Source of the DNA: Anaerococcus sp. Marseille-P3915 | Lineage (GTDB): Bacteria; Bacillota; Clostridia; Tissierellales; Peptoniphilaceae | Direction: 5' to 3' | DNA: 64,000 bases | Assembly: GCF_900258475.1 (NCBI RefSeq) | Contig: NZ_LT984888.1 | Coordinates: forward strand, 270,639-334,638 | Shown here: piece by piece, positions 45,101 to 54,360 of the stretch | How the letters are laid out: every line of letters starts with the position of its first letter | Numbering within the stretch: position 1 is the first letter of the stretch | The notes under the pieces: generated by a model | What the model was told of the DNA's origin: nothing | Database searches by the model: none | Seen by the model: the letters and a program-made list of their open reading frames with translations, nothing else | Program-made: the position numbers and the translations under genes

Positions 45101-45907
45101 CTAAAAGGTAGAAGGTGCGATACGTTCCTTAGCCTTCATCCTAGCTAGCCTCCTGGCTCTGGCTAGCTGGGCTAGGAAGGGGTCTTCTGCTTGAAATTTA
45201 GAAAATTTTCCTAGCTTTTTGCGAGTCTTTCCCTTAGCCCAATCGTCATAGGCACCTGACCTGATTTTCTCATAATTATTCAAAAAATAAGTAAAGCTAA
45301 TGACAAAATCGCCCACTTCGCCCTTTAGGAATTTGCTTTTGTCTATGGACTTGATTGTAGAAATGAGGTCATCTTCTCCATAAGTTTTGATTAAAAGGTC
45401 AAGCCTTGCTTGATATTTGCTAGAGTCACTTATCTTAGCAATCTTTCCACCCAAACTATTCCAAAAATCTATGGGTGTCTTAGTCTTATTCATACTTGTA
45501 TTATTAATACTTGTCTTATTATCCTTAAAGTCTCCTTCAAGACCCTCCCTTAAGTCTTCTTCAAGAGGGCCCTTTAAATCTTCTTTCATATCCTCTTTAA
45601 GATTTCTTGTAGGCTCTTCATTTCCTAAATCATTTACAAAAAGCCTTCTTTCCTCGATGCACTTAGTATTTTCTCTGTATTTGTATTCGGCTCTTATATA
45701 AGAAAGCTTGATTAGCTTATTTATCCATTTTGAAACTGAGGTGACAGATGTGGATAAGGCTTCAGCAAAATAGGCATTTGTGGCATGGCAATAGCCCTTT
45801 TTCTGTGCTAGGGCTAGAATTTCTGAATATATTATCTTTTCATTTGCTAATAATCTTTTATCATACCTAACATCTGCAGGTAATATTGTGTAATAAGTAT
45901 TGGTCAT
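45101..45907 (-). CDS. Phage/plasmid replication-type helix-turn-helix protein
   Basis: 268 residues. The N-terminus (TYYTILPADVRYDKRLLANEKIIYSEILALAQKKGYC, then a winged HTH ALSTSVTSVSKWINKLIKLSYI) matches the DNA-binding half of phage replisome-organiser and plasmid initiator-like proteins. An acidic internal repeat (EDMKEDLKGPLEEDLREGLEGDFKD, residues ~102-126) links it to a C-terminal helical domain resembling a DnaD-like or primase-loader part (STIKSIDKSKFLKGEVGDFVISFTYFLNNYEKI). No other phage genes surround it, so it is probably a domesticated remnant. AAAGGAG before ATG. Confidence 0.75.
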   Translation of the reverse strand: MTNTYYTILPADVRYDKRLLANEKIIYSEILALAQKKGYCHATNAYFAEALSTSVTSVSKWINKLIKLSYIRAEYKYRENTKCIEERRLFVNDLGNEEPTRNLKEDMKEDLKGPLEEDLREGLEGDFKDNKTSINNTSMNKTKTPIDFWNSLGGKIAKISDSSKYQARLDLLIKTYGEDDLISTIKSIDKSKFLKGEVGDFVISFTYFLNNYEKIRSGAYDDWAKGKTRKKLGKFSKFQAEDPFLAQLARARRLARMKAKERIAPSTF

Positions 45908-45971
45908 TTCTTCTCCTTTAATATTTAAGTCTGCTTATATATAGCAAAAATGAGAAAAATGTCCCGATTTT

Positions 45972-46006
45972 TAGATAAAAAAATCCCCTTTCGATTGAAA
46001 GGGGGA
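45972..46006 (-). terminator. Terminator of the TrxB-like gene
   Basis: CCCCTTTC and GAAAGGGG (45985-46004) form a perfect stem. On the minus strand it is followed by ATTTTTTT. Confidence 0.85.
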
Positions 46007-46010
46007 AGAT

Positions 46011-46880
46011 CTATTTGCTTGCTTTAATTCCTGCAAGGGTTCCGTCAGCTACTGCTGTGGCTATTTGTTTTACATCTTTAATTCTTACATCGCCTGCAAA
46101 ATATAGGCCAGCAATCATGGATGAAATTTCTTCATCAAGGAAGGTATTTTTGACATTTGCAAGGTCTTTTATGAGGTCTGTGGAGCCATTTTGGCCGATT
46201 TGTACATAGATTTCTATGCCATTTTCATCGCAAATCGCACAATCATCTAAGATAGCCTTTACACATTTATAATCCCTTATTTCAAGGTCTTTAAGGCTTG
46301 TAGATGTGTGGACTTTTATTTTATCTGATGCTTCGATTTGCTTTTTAAATTCGTCAATGCACATAAGGGCATTTTGGTTTTGGACTATATGGACTTCCTT
46401 GGCAAATTTTGCAATATATAAAGCCTCCTTGCTTGCTCCATCTGATCCACCATTTACAATGACAGTTTTACCTTTTAGGCTTTCTTCGTTGCCATATGGC
46501 CAATGTTTAACATCAAAGCCCTTGTAGTCTATATCAAGCTCTTTTAGCTTGGAGCCTGCAGCATAGATTAGCTTTTTGCTCTCATAGGAATTTTTGTCTG
46601 TCTTTACAAGGAAAAAGTCGTCCTTTTTCTCTATAGATAGGCATTCTTCATAAGTTACATCGATATTAGAAAAGGCGAGCTGGTCTTTTAGTTTTTGTGA
46701 AAATTCCTCACCTGATTCATTATCGGCAAGGCTAGCATAATGACTAACTTTGGAAACATGGCTAATAAGGCCACCTACCCTATCTTTTTCTAGTAAAAGT
46801 AGGTCCTTGCCACGAGCCTTTGCATATAAGGCAGCGCTTACACCGGCAGGGCCTGCTCCAATAATTATTATATCTTTCAT
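46011..46880 (-). CDS. TrxB-like FAD/NAD(P)H oxidoreductase lacking the CxxC pair
   Basis: Class-II pyridine-nucleotide-disulfide reductase fold of 289 residues: FAD motif IIIIGAGPAGVSAALYAKARG, NAD(P) motif VIVNGGSDGASKEALYIAKFA, and C-terminal GLYFAGDVRIKDVKQIATAVADG. At the place of the redox-active CATC of thioredoxin reductase it has KHWPYGNEES, so it cannot reduce thioredoxin in the usual way. It may be a ferredoxin-NADP+-type or diflavin-linked reductase. GAGG lies immediately before the GTG at 46889 but eight bases before ATG 46880, so I choose 46880. Cysteines in CAICDE lie in another part of the protein. Confidence 0.88.
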   Translation of the reverse strand: MKDIIIIGAGPAGVSAALYAKARGKDLLLLEKDRVGGLISHVSKVSHYASLADNESGEEFSQKLKDQLAFSNIDVTYEECLSIEKKDDFFLVKTDKNSYESKKLIYAAGSKLKELDIDYKGFDVKHWPYGNEESLKGKTVIVNGGSDGASKEALYIAKFAKEVHIVQNQNALMCIDEFKKQIEASDKIKVHTSTSLKDLEIRDYKCVKAILDDCAICDENGIEIYVQIGQNGSTDLIKDLANVKNTFLDEEISSMIAGLYFAGDVRIKDVKQIATAVADGTLAGIKASK

Positions 46881-47026
46881 TTTTTTCACCTCTTTATTAC
46901 TATCTGATAGAAATAATCAATTGCAAGTATTTTTCAAGATTTTTTTATGAATTTTTCAAAGAAAGCTAAGCTATCCTTACAAAATATTTAATTAAGAAAA
47001 AACAAAAGAAGGTGTACAATAGACTT

Positions 47027-47893
47027 ATGAGAAAGATTAGAAATTTATTAATTATTATTTTAACCTTGGCCCTAGGGCTATATATCGGCCTTAGGATTAG
47101 GAAAAAGATTGAGAATGACAAGTATATATCAAAAGCAGTTTATGTTTACAATTTGACTGATGATAAGGAGGTCCTAGCCAAAAATGAGAACATGACCCTG
47201 CCAATGGCTTCCCTTACTAAGATAATGACTGTAAGGGTGGCTCTAAAGCATATAGATGATCTGGCAGGCCTTGCGCCAATTGATGTTGGGGCCTATCAGA
47301 GGGCTGTCAATATGAATGCCTCGATGGCAGGCTTTGTAGGAGGTGAAACCACCACCTATAGAGACCTTCTCTATGCAACCATGTTGGCATCAGCAGGAGA
47401 AGCTGCAGATTCCCTTGCCATAAATGTGGCAGGGGCCATGGGAGATTTTGTAAAGATGATGAATGATGAAGCAAAGAATCTGGGCCTTAAAAACACCTCC
47501 TACGCCAATGCCGATGGGATGGATGATCCAGAAAATTACCAGTCAGCCAAGGATTGTGCCATGCTTATCAAAGATAGCCTAAATGATGGCAATTTCAGGG
47601 CAATCTTTACCAAGAAAGAATTTCAAACAACCCCTACAGCTGACCACCCAAATGGGGTATATATAGAATCAACCATCTTTAGACACCTCAAAGATTACCA
47701 TCAAAACGGCTTTGAAATAATCGGAGGCAAGTCAGGTACAACCGATAATGCTGGACTTTGCTGGGCGACACTGGCAGAAAAGGATGGAAAGGAATATATT
47801 GTAATAGTAATGGGAGTGCCTTATAGCGACATAAATAACCTAGGCGATTCCCACATCCAAGAGACACTTAGGATACTTGAAAATATAAGGTAG
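47027..47893 (+). CDS. D-alanyl-D-alanine carboxypeptidase (S11 penicillin-binding protein)
   Basis: Peptidoglycan peptide trimming at the cell surface. N-terminal uncleaved anchor or signal (LLIIILTLALGLYIGL), then the S11 triads: SLTK (SxxK nucleophile), SAG in the SxN position, and KSGTT. The C-terminal beta domain of PBP5/DacA is absent (~288 residues), as in short clostridial forms. The start is unclear: GTG 47012 directly follows AGAAG, whereas ATG 47027 has no well-spaced ribosome site but lies just behind TTAAGA-17-TACAAT, so the message may have a very short leader. manA follows after 6 bp, likely co-transcribed. Confidence 0.88.
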   Translation: MRKIRNLLIIILTLALGLYIGLRIRKKIENDKYISKAVYVYNLTDDKEVLAKNENMTLPMASLTKIMTVRVALKHIDDLAGLAPIDVGAYQRAVNMNASMAGFVGGETTTYRDLLYATMLASAGEAADSLAINVAGAMGDFVKMMNDEAKNLGLKNTSYANADGMDDPENYQSAKDCAMLIKDSLNDGNFRAIFTKKEFQTTPTADHPNGVYIESTIFRHLKDYHQNGFEIIGGKSGTTDNAGLCWATLAEKDGKEYIVIVMGVPYSDINNLGDSHIQETLRILENIR

Positions 47894-47899
47894 GTAGAA

Positions 47900-48838
47900 A
47901 TGAAAGTATTATTTTTAAAAGGCGACTATCGTGAAAAAATCTGGGGCGGAGACAAGCTAAAAAATATCTTTAAGCTTGATGTATCAGATGGAAAAGTAGG
48001 AGAATATTGGGGCGTATCAGGCATGCCAGGCGAAAGCTCAGTCATCACTAATGGAGAATTAAAAGGCAAGACTTTAAGAGAAATCTATAGAGATAAGAAA
48101 GACCTTTTTGGAAATCCCAAAGAAGAAGAATTCCCACTTCTAGTCAAGCTCATAGATGCAGGAGATGACCTATCAATACAAGTCCATCCAGATGATGAGA
48201 TGGCCGCAAGACTTCATGGAGCAAAGGGAAAGACTGAGTGCTGGTATATTTTAAATGAAGATCCTGCCTCAATTATCTATGGCCTAAATGTAGATAGTAA
48301 GAAAGAAGCCATAAAATTAATAGATGAGAGAAAATGGGATGAACTTTTAAAGGAAGTTCCAACAAAGCTAGGAGATTTCTTCTTTGTAAGGTCTGGTACA
48401 GTCCATGCCATAAAAAAGGGATCTTTAATCCTAGAAATCCAACAAGCATCAGACATCACCTATAGGCTTTATGACTATGATAGAAAAGATGATGAGGGAA
48501 AACTAAGAGACCTCCACCTAGAAGAATCCAAAGAAGCTATAAAAATTATAGAAAACGAAGATAAGATAGTAAATGAAGAAAAAGATGGTTATGACCAACG
48601 AATCCTCACATCAAATGAGTATTTCCAGGTTAGAGAGATGACCATAAAGACTTCTGCCAAGCTAGAAAGAGATAAGCTATACCTCTTAGAATTTGTAGTA
48701 GAAGGCCAGGGAGAAGTCCTTGTAGATGGAAAGACTTACCCACTTAAGAGGGGAGATTTCTTTATAATCACAAATGAAGCTAAATCTTATGAATTTAAGG
48801 GCCAGATGACCCTTGTTGAGTCAAATCCGGTAGACTAA
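47900..48838 (+). CDS. manA: Mannose-6-phosphate isomerase, class I
   Basis: Zinc enzyme converting mannose 6-phosphate to fructose 6-phosphate in the cytoplasm. Motifs: YREKIWGGDKL, GEYWGVSG, zinc-binding SIQVHPDDEMA with GKTECWYIL, and RSGTVHAIKKG. 312 residues, the short Gram-positive form. It lies directly upstream of the N-glycan locus, whose GH38 and GH125 enzymes release mannose, so it plausibly finishes that pathway, although a terminator separates it from the transporter genes. Confidence 0.93.
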   Translation: MKVLFLKGDYREKIWGGDKLKNIFKLDVSDGKVGEYWGVSGMPGESSVITNGELKGKTLREIYRDKKDLFGNPKEEEFPLLVKLIDAGDDLSIQVHPDDEMAARLHGAKGKTECWYILNEDPASIIYGLNVDSKKEAIKLIDERKWDELLKEVPTKLGDFFFVRSGTVHAIKKGSLILEIQQASDITYRLYDYDRKDDEGKLRDLHLEESKEAIKIIENEDKIVNEEKDGYDQRILTSNEYFQVREMTIKTSAKLERDKLYLLEFVVEGQGEVLVDGKTYPLKRGDFFIITNEAKSYEFKGQMTLVESNPVD

Positions 48839-48851
48839 AAATTTTAAAATT

Positions 48852-48895
48852 AATAGACCATTAGAAATAGGCCATCAAAGCTGGTCTATTTTTTT
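48852..48895 (+). terminator. Terminator of manA
   Basis: AATAGACCA (48852-48860) and TGGTCTATT (48882-48890) form a stem with an internal loop, then six T residues. Confidence 0.85.
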
Positions 48896-48941
48896 GCCTA
48901 TTTTGCCTTTTAATTAGGTAAAACATTTTCCAAAAATAAAA

Positions 48942-48957
48942 ATGAAAATATTTTCAT
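48942..48957. promoter_or_regulatory. Palindromic operator, N-glycan transporter operon
   Basis: ATGAAAATATTTTCAT, a perfect 16-bp palindrome. The same core stands before the glycosidase genes at 55916-55935. A half-site TTATGAAAATG lies ~30 bp further on. Probable binding site of the RpiR regulator at 61144-61875. Confidence 0.7.
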
Positions 48958-49010
48958 AATTAGAACTTGATGCATAAAAATTATGAAAATGTGTTTATTA
49001 TGCGATTCAC

Positions 49011-49039
49011 TTGCATTTTTTATGCAGATGTTATAAAAT
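49011..49039 (+). promoter_or_regulatory. Promoter of the N-glycan transporter operon
   Basis: TTGCAT (49011-49016), a 17-bp spacer, TAAAAT (49034-49039), 65 bp before the ATPase start. The palindrome lies ~50 bp upstream of the -35 box, a position more suited to activation or looping than to direct blocking. Confidence 0.5.
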
Positions 49040-49103
49040 AATATTTAGAAGAAAGGGATAACATTGGTAGAAAATCCTTTTCATAAGATGACAAGGAGAA
49101 AAT

Positions 49104-50195
49104 ATGGCTAATTTAAAATTAGAGCACATTGATAAGATTTATCCAAATGGTGTTCAAGCGGTATTTGACTTCAATTTGGATATTGAAGATAAAGAATTTA
49201 TAGTTTTTGTAGGCCCATCCGGTTGCGGCAAGTCCACCACCCTCAGGATGATAGCAGGCCTTGAAGAAATTTCTGGAGGAAGTCTTTACATAGATGGAAA
49301 GCTTATGAATGAGGTAAGCCCTAAAGATAGAAATATTGCAATGGTTTTCCAAAACTACGCCCTCTATCCACACATGACCGTCTTTGATAATATGGCCTTT
49401 GGGCTTAAACTACAAAAGGTAGATAAGGCTGAGATCAAGAAAAAGGTCGAAAAGGCAGCCGAGATGTTAGAGCTAAAAGAATATCTAGACAGAAAGCCTG
49501 CGGCCCTTTCAGGTGGCCAAAGACAAAGGGTAGCCCTAGGTAGGGCTATAGTTAGGGAAGCTAATATTTTCCTAATGGATGAGCCACTATCAAACCTTGA
49601 TGCCAAGCTTAGGGTCCAGATGAGGACAGAAATTTCCAAAATCCACGACCAGCTTGACACAACCACAATCTATGTAACCCACGACCAAACAGAGGCCATG
49701 TCCATGGCTACAAGGATTGTCGTAATGAAAGATGGCTACATGCAACAAGTGGGCACTCCAGAAGAAATCTATGACAAGCCTGCCAATATTTTTGTTGCAA
49801 ACTTCATCGGTTCCCCTCCAATGAATTTCTTCAATGGAAAGGTAGCAGGCGGCAAAATTACAATCGGCAAGGAAGAAATCCCTGTAAATGATGCCCAAAA
49901 AGAGGCCATCAAGCCTTATGAAGGAAAGGAAATAATCATAGGCATAAGACCAGAATCCTTTGCCGTAAATCTAGATGAAAAAAGTGGAAAATCAATAAAA
50001 GCAACCATAGAAAACATTGAAATGCTCGGAGATGAGTCAATCCTTTATGCCCAAGCTGAGGAAGCTGCTAGCCAAATAGCAGTCAAGGTCCAGGGCAAGT
50101 TTAAGGGGGTTGAAAAGCATGATGAGATAAATCTTGATATCAACCTTGATGAGATCCACCTTTTTGATAAAGACACAACTATGAGAATTATCTGA
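49104..50195 (+). CDS. ugpC: ABC transporter ATPase, UgpC type, of the N-glycan operon
   Basis: 363-residue ATPase: Walker A GPSGCGKST, signature LSGGQRQRVALGRAIVRE, Walker B IFLMDEPLSNLD, H-loop VTHDQTEAMSMATR, and C-terminal regulatory domain (GIRPESF). First gene of the operon, with CAAGGAGAAAAT before ATG. Third ATPase of its kind in the window. The next gene begins at its last base. Confidence 0.92.
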   Translation: MANLKLEHIDKIYPNGVQAVFDFNLDIEDKEFIVFVGPSGCGKSTTLRMIAGLEEISGGSLYIDGKLMNEVSPKDRNIAMVFQNYALYPHMTVFDNMAFGLKLQKVDKAEIKKKVEKAAEMLELKEYLDRKPAALSGGQRQRVALGRAIVREANIFLMDEPLSNLDAKLRVQMRTEISKIHDQLDTTTIYVTHDQTEAMSMATRIVVMKDGYMQQVGTPEEIYDKPANIFVANFIGSPPMNFFNGKVAGGKITIGKEEIPVNDAQKEAIKPYEGKEIIIGIRPESFAVNLDEKSGKSIKATIENIEMLGDESILYAQAEEAASQIAVKVQGKFKGVEKHDEINLDINLDEIHLFDKDTTMRII

Positions 50196-50836
50196 TGGAG
50201 TCCTTGTCAAAATCCCTAGGTGCCCTTGGAGAGATAATAATATTTATCGTCCTTTCCCTAATCTACACGAGCCTGATACTCTTGCCTATAATTTTGATAA
50301 ATCTTTTGATAGATAAAAGCCTCATTTCCTATATTTTCCTATTTGTGCCCCTTATAGGACTTTTAGGCCTTGCTATAGAAAGGGCCTTTATAGGAACGGG
50401 GAATGTATTTGTAAATCAAAAATCATTTTATAGACCATATTTTAAAGAGCTTTTTTCTACTAGGCCCATCAAAAAATATGCGACTTATTGCCTTTTGCTT
50501 AGTCTATATTTTTACTCCTGTGATTCTTTGAGAATTTTGGAAAATGGGATTTTAGGCCTTTTTATCCTTAGGATATTTTTGAGCCTAGCCTTTAGAAATA
50601 TAATTTTCTATACCATCCTCCAAAGGGCCTTTAGAAAAGAGCTGGGATTTGTGGAAACTATCAAAAATTCTGCCATCCTTACTTTAAAATATCCCCTATA
50701 TGCTATAATTATCTGCCTGGTATGGGGTCTAATCGAAGAGCTAATGATAAAAAACGCCCTTTGGACCTATGTGCTAGTGATAATTTTAGGCTTTATGGGC
50801 AATTTCATAAACCAAAGTAAAGTTAAAAACTTATAA
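50195..50836 (+). CDS. Integral membrane protein (possibly YesL/DUF624-like)
   Basis: 213 residues with about five or six hydrophobic helices (IIIFIVLSLIYTSLILLPIILINLL; YIFLFVPLIGLLGLAIE; YAIIICLVWGLIEEL; YVLVIILGFMGNFI). Size, topology and position between an ATPase and LplB/YtcP-type permease genes resemble YesL (DUF624) proteins found with such transporters, but the sequence is not close enough for me to be certain. Start overlaps the ATPase stop (TGATG). Probably an accessory factor. Confidence 0.65.
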   Translation: MESLSKSLGALGEIIIFIVLSLIYTSLILLPIILINLLIDKSLISYIFLFVPLIGLLGLAIERAFIGTGNVFVNQKSFYRPYFKELFSTRPIKKYATYCLLLSLYFYSCDSLRILENGILGLFILRIFLSLAFRNIIFYTILQRAFRKELGFVETIKNSAILTLKYPLYAIIICLVWGLIEELMIKNALWTYVLVIILGFMGNFINQSKVKNL

Positions 50837-50847
50837 GGAAGGTTAAA

Positions 50848-51849
50848 ATGGATAATAAAAACTTGGGTCAGACTAAGGTCCTTGACCAAAAAGAATTAAA
50901 AGAAAGAAAGAAAAAAGCCAAAAAACCATTTAGCCAAAGATTTAAAAAGAACCTACCTCTGATGGCCTTCTGCCTGCCAGGTTTCATCTGGTTTGCAATA
51001 ATGAGCTATCTACCAATGTTTGGGGTCATCATCCCCTTCAAAAATTATAAGGTATTTTCTAAAAATTTCTTTTACAATCTCTACCACAGCGATTGGATTG
51101 GATTTGATAACTTCAAGTTCTTCTTCCAGTCTAACGACGCTTGGGTGATCATAAGAAATACAATTTTGTACAATGCTACTTTTATAGTTGTAAACATTGT
51201 TCTTGCAATGTTTACAGCTATAGCCCTCCATGAGCTTTTAAATAGGAAGGCTGCGAAGTTTTACCAAACTTCTCTATTCTTGCCTTACTTTTTATCATGG
51301 GTAGTTATTTCTTATGCAGTATTTGCATTCTTATCACCAGATAAGGGTCTTTTAAATGCCCTCTTGACAAAATTCGGTGGCAAAAATATAAATTGGTACA
51401 CCACAAAGACCTGGTGGCCAGTCTTCTTGGTAATAATCAATGCCTGGAAGGGCCTAGGCTACAATACAGTAGTCTATCTATCAGCCCTATCAGGAATCGA
51501 TAAGACCTATTATGAGGCGGCGGTTATGGACGGGGCAAGCAAGTGGGAGCAGATTAAATACATTACCATCCCAATGCTTAAGCCAGTTGTGACAGTTTTG
51601 TTTATAATGAGTCTGGCAAATATCTTTAGGGCAGACTTTGGTTTATTCTACCAAGTGCCAAGAGATTCTGGACCACTTTATGCTGTTACAAACGTAATCG
51701 ATACCTATGTATTTAGGGCCCTTATGAAAAATGGAGATATAGGCCTATCATCAGCAGTTTCACTCTTGCAATCAGCTGTTGGAGCAATCTTAATAATTGG
51801 AGCCAATAAGCTAGTCAAGAGATACGACCCACAAAGGTCCCTATTCTAG
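50848..51849 (+). CDS. ABC sugar transporter permease, LplB type (N-glycan operon)
   Basis: 333 residues with a charged lysine-rich N-terminus, then six membrane helices starting LMAFCLPGFIWFAIMSYLPMFGVIIPFKNYK. EAA loop EAAVMDGASKWEQIKYITIP. Ends KRYDPQRSLF as LplB proteins do. Pairs with the permease that follows after 9 bp. The inferred substrate is an N-glycan oligosaccharide, from the downstream hydrolases. Confidence 0.9.
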   Translation: MDNKNLGQTKVLDQKELKERKKKAKKPFSQRFKKNLPLMAFCLPGFIWFAIMSYLPMFGVIIPFKNYKVFSKNFFYNLYHSDWIGFDNFKFFFQSNDAWVIIRNTILYNATFIVVNIVLAMFTAIALHELLNRKAAKFYQTSLFLPYFLSWVVISYAVFAFLSPDKGLLNALLTKFGGKNINWYTTKTWWPVFLVIINAWKGLGYNTVVYLSALSGIDKTYYEAAVMDGASKWEQIKYITIPMLKPVVTVLFIMSLANIFRADFGLFYQVPRDSGPLYAVTNVIDTYVFRALMKNGDIGLSSAVSLLQSAVGAILIIGANKLVKRYDPQRSLF

Positions 51850-51858
51850 GAGGATATC

Positions 51859-52782
51859 ATGCAAGAAATAAAAAATAAAAAGCATTATGATCCCTTAGAA
51901 GTATCTAGGGCAAGCAATATCGGCCTAAATATATATTTGATTCTTTTGACCATATCGGCAATCTTGCCTTTCCTCTTTGTCTTTGTCATATCAATCACAG
52001 ATGAGGCAACCCTTGCCACAAACGGCTACAGCTTATTTCCAAAACAGATAAGCTTTGATGCCTACAAGCTAATCTTTAGGTCAGGATCAACTATAATCAG
52101 GGCCTATAAGGTGTCAATCTTTATCACAGTTGTAGGTGTAATCCTTGCCCTATGTTTGACAACCCTTTATGCTTACGCCCTATCTAGAGATGATTTTGAA
52201 TTTAAGGGATTTTTCACAAAAGTATCTACAATTCCGATGCTATTTTCAGGCGGACTTGTAGCAAGCTATTTAGTAATGACACAGTTTTTAGGACTTAGAA
52301 ATTCAGTGTGGGCCCTAATCTTGCCCCTACTTCTAGGCACCTTTAACATAATAATAATGAGGACATTTTTCCAAACGTCCATCCCAAATGCCCTAATAGA
52401 GGCGGCAACCATAGACGGAGCTAACGAATTTCAGATATTTTTCAAAATCGTCCTTCCCCTATCCTTGCCAGTCCTTGCCACAATCGGACTATTTTTAACA
52501 CTAGGCTATTGGAATGATTGGTACAATGCCATGCTTTATATAGATGACTTAAATAAAATACCAGTCCAATACCTGTTAATAAGAGTGCAAAATTCAACGG
52601 CCTTCCTCGCATCTAGAGGTAGCCAAATAGGAGGTGTAGCCAATCAAGCAATGAAAACTTTGCCACAGGAGACTTTGAGGATGGCCATAGTAGTTATAAC
52701 AACAGCGCCAATTGCCATAACCTACCCATTCTTCCAAAGATACTTCATAAGTGGTCTAACACTTGGAGCAGTAAAAGAATAA
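51859..52782 (+). CDS. ABC sugar transporter permease, YtcP type (N-glycan operon)
   Basis: 307-residue partner permease with six membrane helices, EAA loop EAATIDGANEFQIFFKIVLP, and the ending FISGLTLGAVKE. TAGGAGG seven bases before ATG. The binding-protein gene follows after 18 bp. Confidence 0.9.
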   Translation: MQEIKNKKHYDPLEVSRASNIGLNIYLILLTISAILPFLFVFVISITDEATLATNGYSLFPKQISFDAYKLIFRSGSTIIRAYKVSIFITVVGVILALCLTTLYAYALSRDDFEFKGFFTKVSTIPMLFSGGLVASYLVMTQFLGLRNSVWALILPLLLGTFNIIIMRTFFQTSIPNALIEAATIDGANEFQIFFKIVLPLSLPVLATIGLFLTLGYWNDWYNAMLYIDDLNKIPVQYLLIRVQNSTAFLASRGSQIGGVANQAMKTLPQETLRMAIVVITTAPIAITYPFFQRYFISGLTLGAVKE

Positions 52783-52800
52783 TTCATTAAGGAGGAGATC

Positions 52801-54330
52801 ATGAATTTAGTTAAAAAATTTGCTTACACATCAATGGCACTAATGCTCGCTTTAGGAATTTCTGCATGCGGAAACAATGAAAAGCCAGCTGAAGAAACAA
52901 AAAAGACAGAAACAACAGAAACTGCAGAAAAAAAGGATGATAAGAAAACCGAAACAGGGGATGTCCCAACCCTAACCTACCTTAACATCGGTACTCCACA
53001 AACAGGTACAGAAGAAACTGTAGCAAAAATCAACGAATACCTCGATGAACAAAAAGCAGGTTACCACCTAAATCTAGTATTCTACGATTGGGGTGACTAT
53101 GAACAAAGACTTCAACTAGCTTCATCAACAGGTGAAGATTGGGACCTAGCTTTCACAGCAAGCTGGGCAGGCCCATATAAGACATTAGTATCTCAAAATG
53201 CTCTAATGGATCTAACAGAATTAATAAAAGGTAAAGAATTTGTAGATCTAATCAACCCAGACATGCTAAAAGGCGTAAGCATGAATGATAAAATCTACGG
53301 TATACCTGCAGCTTATCCAGGTGTAGTAGCAGCCAACCAATTTGTATGGACAAAGTCCATGGTTGATAAATATAACATCGACTACAAAAATATCAAAAAT
53401 ATTACAGAACTAGAACCAATCTTTAAAGAAGTAAAAGAAAAAGAAGGCATGCAATATCCATTTGGCGTATCAAAAGACTTCTTATTTGCAATGCCAGAAC
53501 CAGAATACCTAGTAACAGACGGTGTAGCTGTAAAAGAAGAAAATGGTAAACTTGTAGCCTACAACCGCTATTCAGCTGACCTATTCAAAGAACAAATCAT
53601 GAAGATGAAAGAGTACATGGACAATGGATATATTTCACCATCAGCACCACAAGTAGAACCTGGAACAGTAATGCCAGAAAACGAAGTACTCATAACAGAA
53701 GGTGAAGGAGAACCAGGATCAGCAGCAATCTGGTCAGTAGCACCACGTAACCAAGTGGTATCAAACATAGTAGGCGAAAAAATAGTAGTATCAAACGACA
53801 AAGCCCAAGGTAAGATGGTATCAATCAACTCTCAATCTGACAAGGCAGAGCTAGCCATGGACTTTATCAATAGAATGTTCACAGACAAGAAATTACAAGA
53901 TATGTTATGCTACGGTATCGAAGGCAAAAACTTCGAATACAAAGACGGCAAGGTTGTAAAACACAACAAAGATGCTGACGGCATAGACAATGACTACGAC
54001 GTACCAGCCTTTACTTTCCTATCAGCACTAAATAGAACACCACTAGATGGTGCACCAGGAATCGGCGATGAAGAATTTGATAAGGAAGCAAAAGAATTTG
54101 AAGAAAGACTAGCACCATCTCCAGTTCTAGGCTTCACCTTAGATGAAAGCAAAATCGCAACAGAAATAGCAAACATCCAACAATCAGTAAACGAATACAC
54201 CATCAACCTAAAAACTGGTGCCTTCGATGAAAGTTATTATGACGAATTCCTAGAAAAACTAAACGCAGCAGGAATTGACAAGGTAATAGAAGAAGTTCAA
54301 AGCCAATTAGACGCTTGGAATAATAAATAA
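52801..54330 (+). CDS. Extracellular solute-binding lipoprotein (N-glycan importer), intact copy
   Basis: 509-residue lipoprotein (lipobox ISAC), with a Thr/Glu/Lys spacer after the cysteine, then a large LplA-type oligosaccharide-binding protein (PTLTYLNIGTPQTGTEETVAKINEYL ... IEEVQSQLDAWNNK). AAGGAGGAGATC before ATG. The gene behind it (54361-55818) is a clear paralogue with a stop codon in it, so this is the functional copy. Comparable importers in pneumococci (NgtS) bind N-glycan oligosaccharides; that substrate is inferred from the neighbouring GH84/GH38/GH125 genes. Confidence 0.9.
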   Translation: MNLVKKFAYTSMALMLALGISACGNNEKPAEETKKTETTETAEKKDDKKTETGDVPTLTYLNIGTPQTGTEETVAKINEYLDEQKAGYHLNLVFYDWGDYEQRLQLASSTGEDWDLAFTASWAGPYKTLVSQNALMDLTELIKGKEFVDLINPDMLKGVSMNDKIYGIPAAYPGVVAANQFVWTKSMVDKYNIDYKNIKNITELEPIFKEVKEKEGMQYPFGVSKDFLFAMPEPEYLVTDGVAVKEENGKLVAYNRYSADLFKEQIMKMKEYMDNGYISPSAPQVEPGTVMPENEVLITEGEGEPGSAAIWSVAPRNQVVSNIVGEKIVVSNDKAQGKMVSINSQSDKAELAMDFINRMFTDKKLQDMLCYGIEGKNFEYKDGKVVKHNKDADGIDNDYDVPAFTFLSALNRTPLDGAPGIGDEEFDKEAKEFEERLAPSPVLGFTLDESKIATEIANIQQSVNEYTINLKTGAFDESYYDEFLEKLNAAGIDKVIEEVQSQLDAWNNK

Positions 54331-54360
54331 GAAAAATAAAATTTAAGAAAGTAGATAAAA

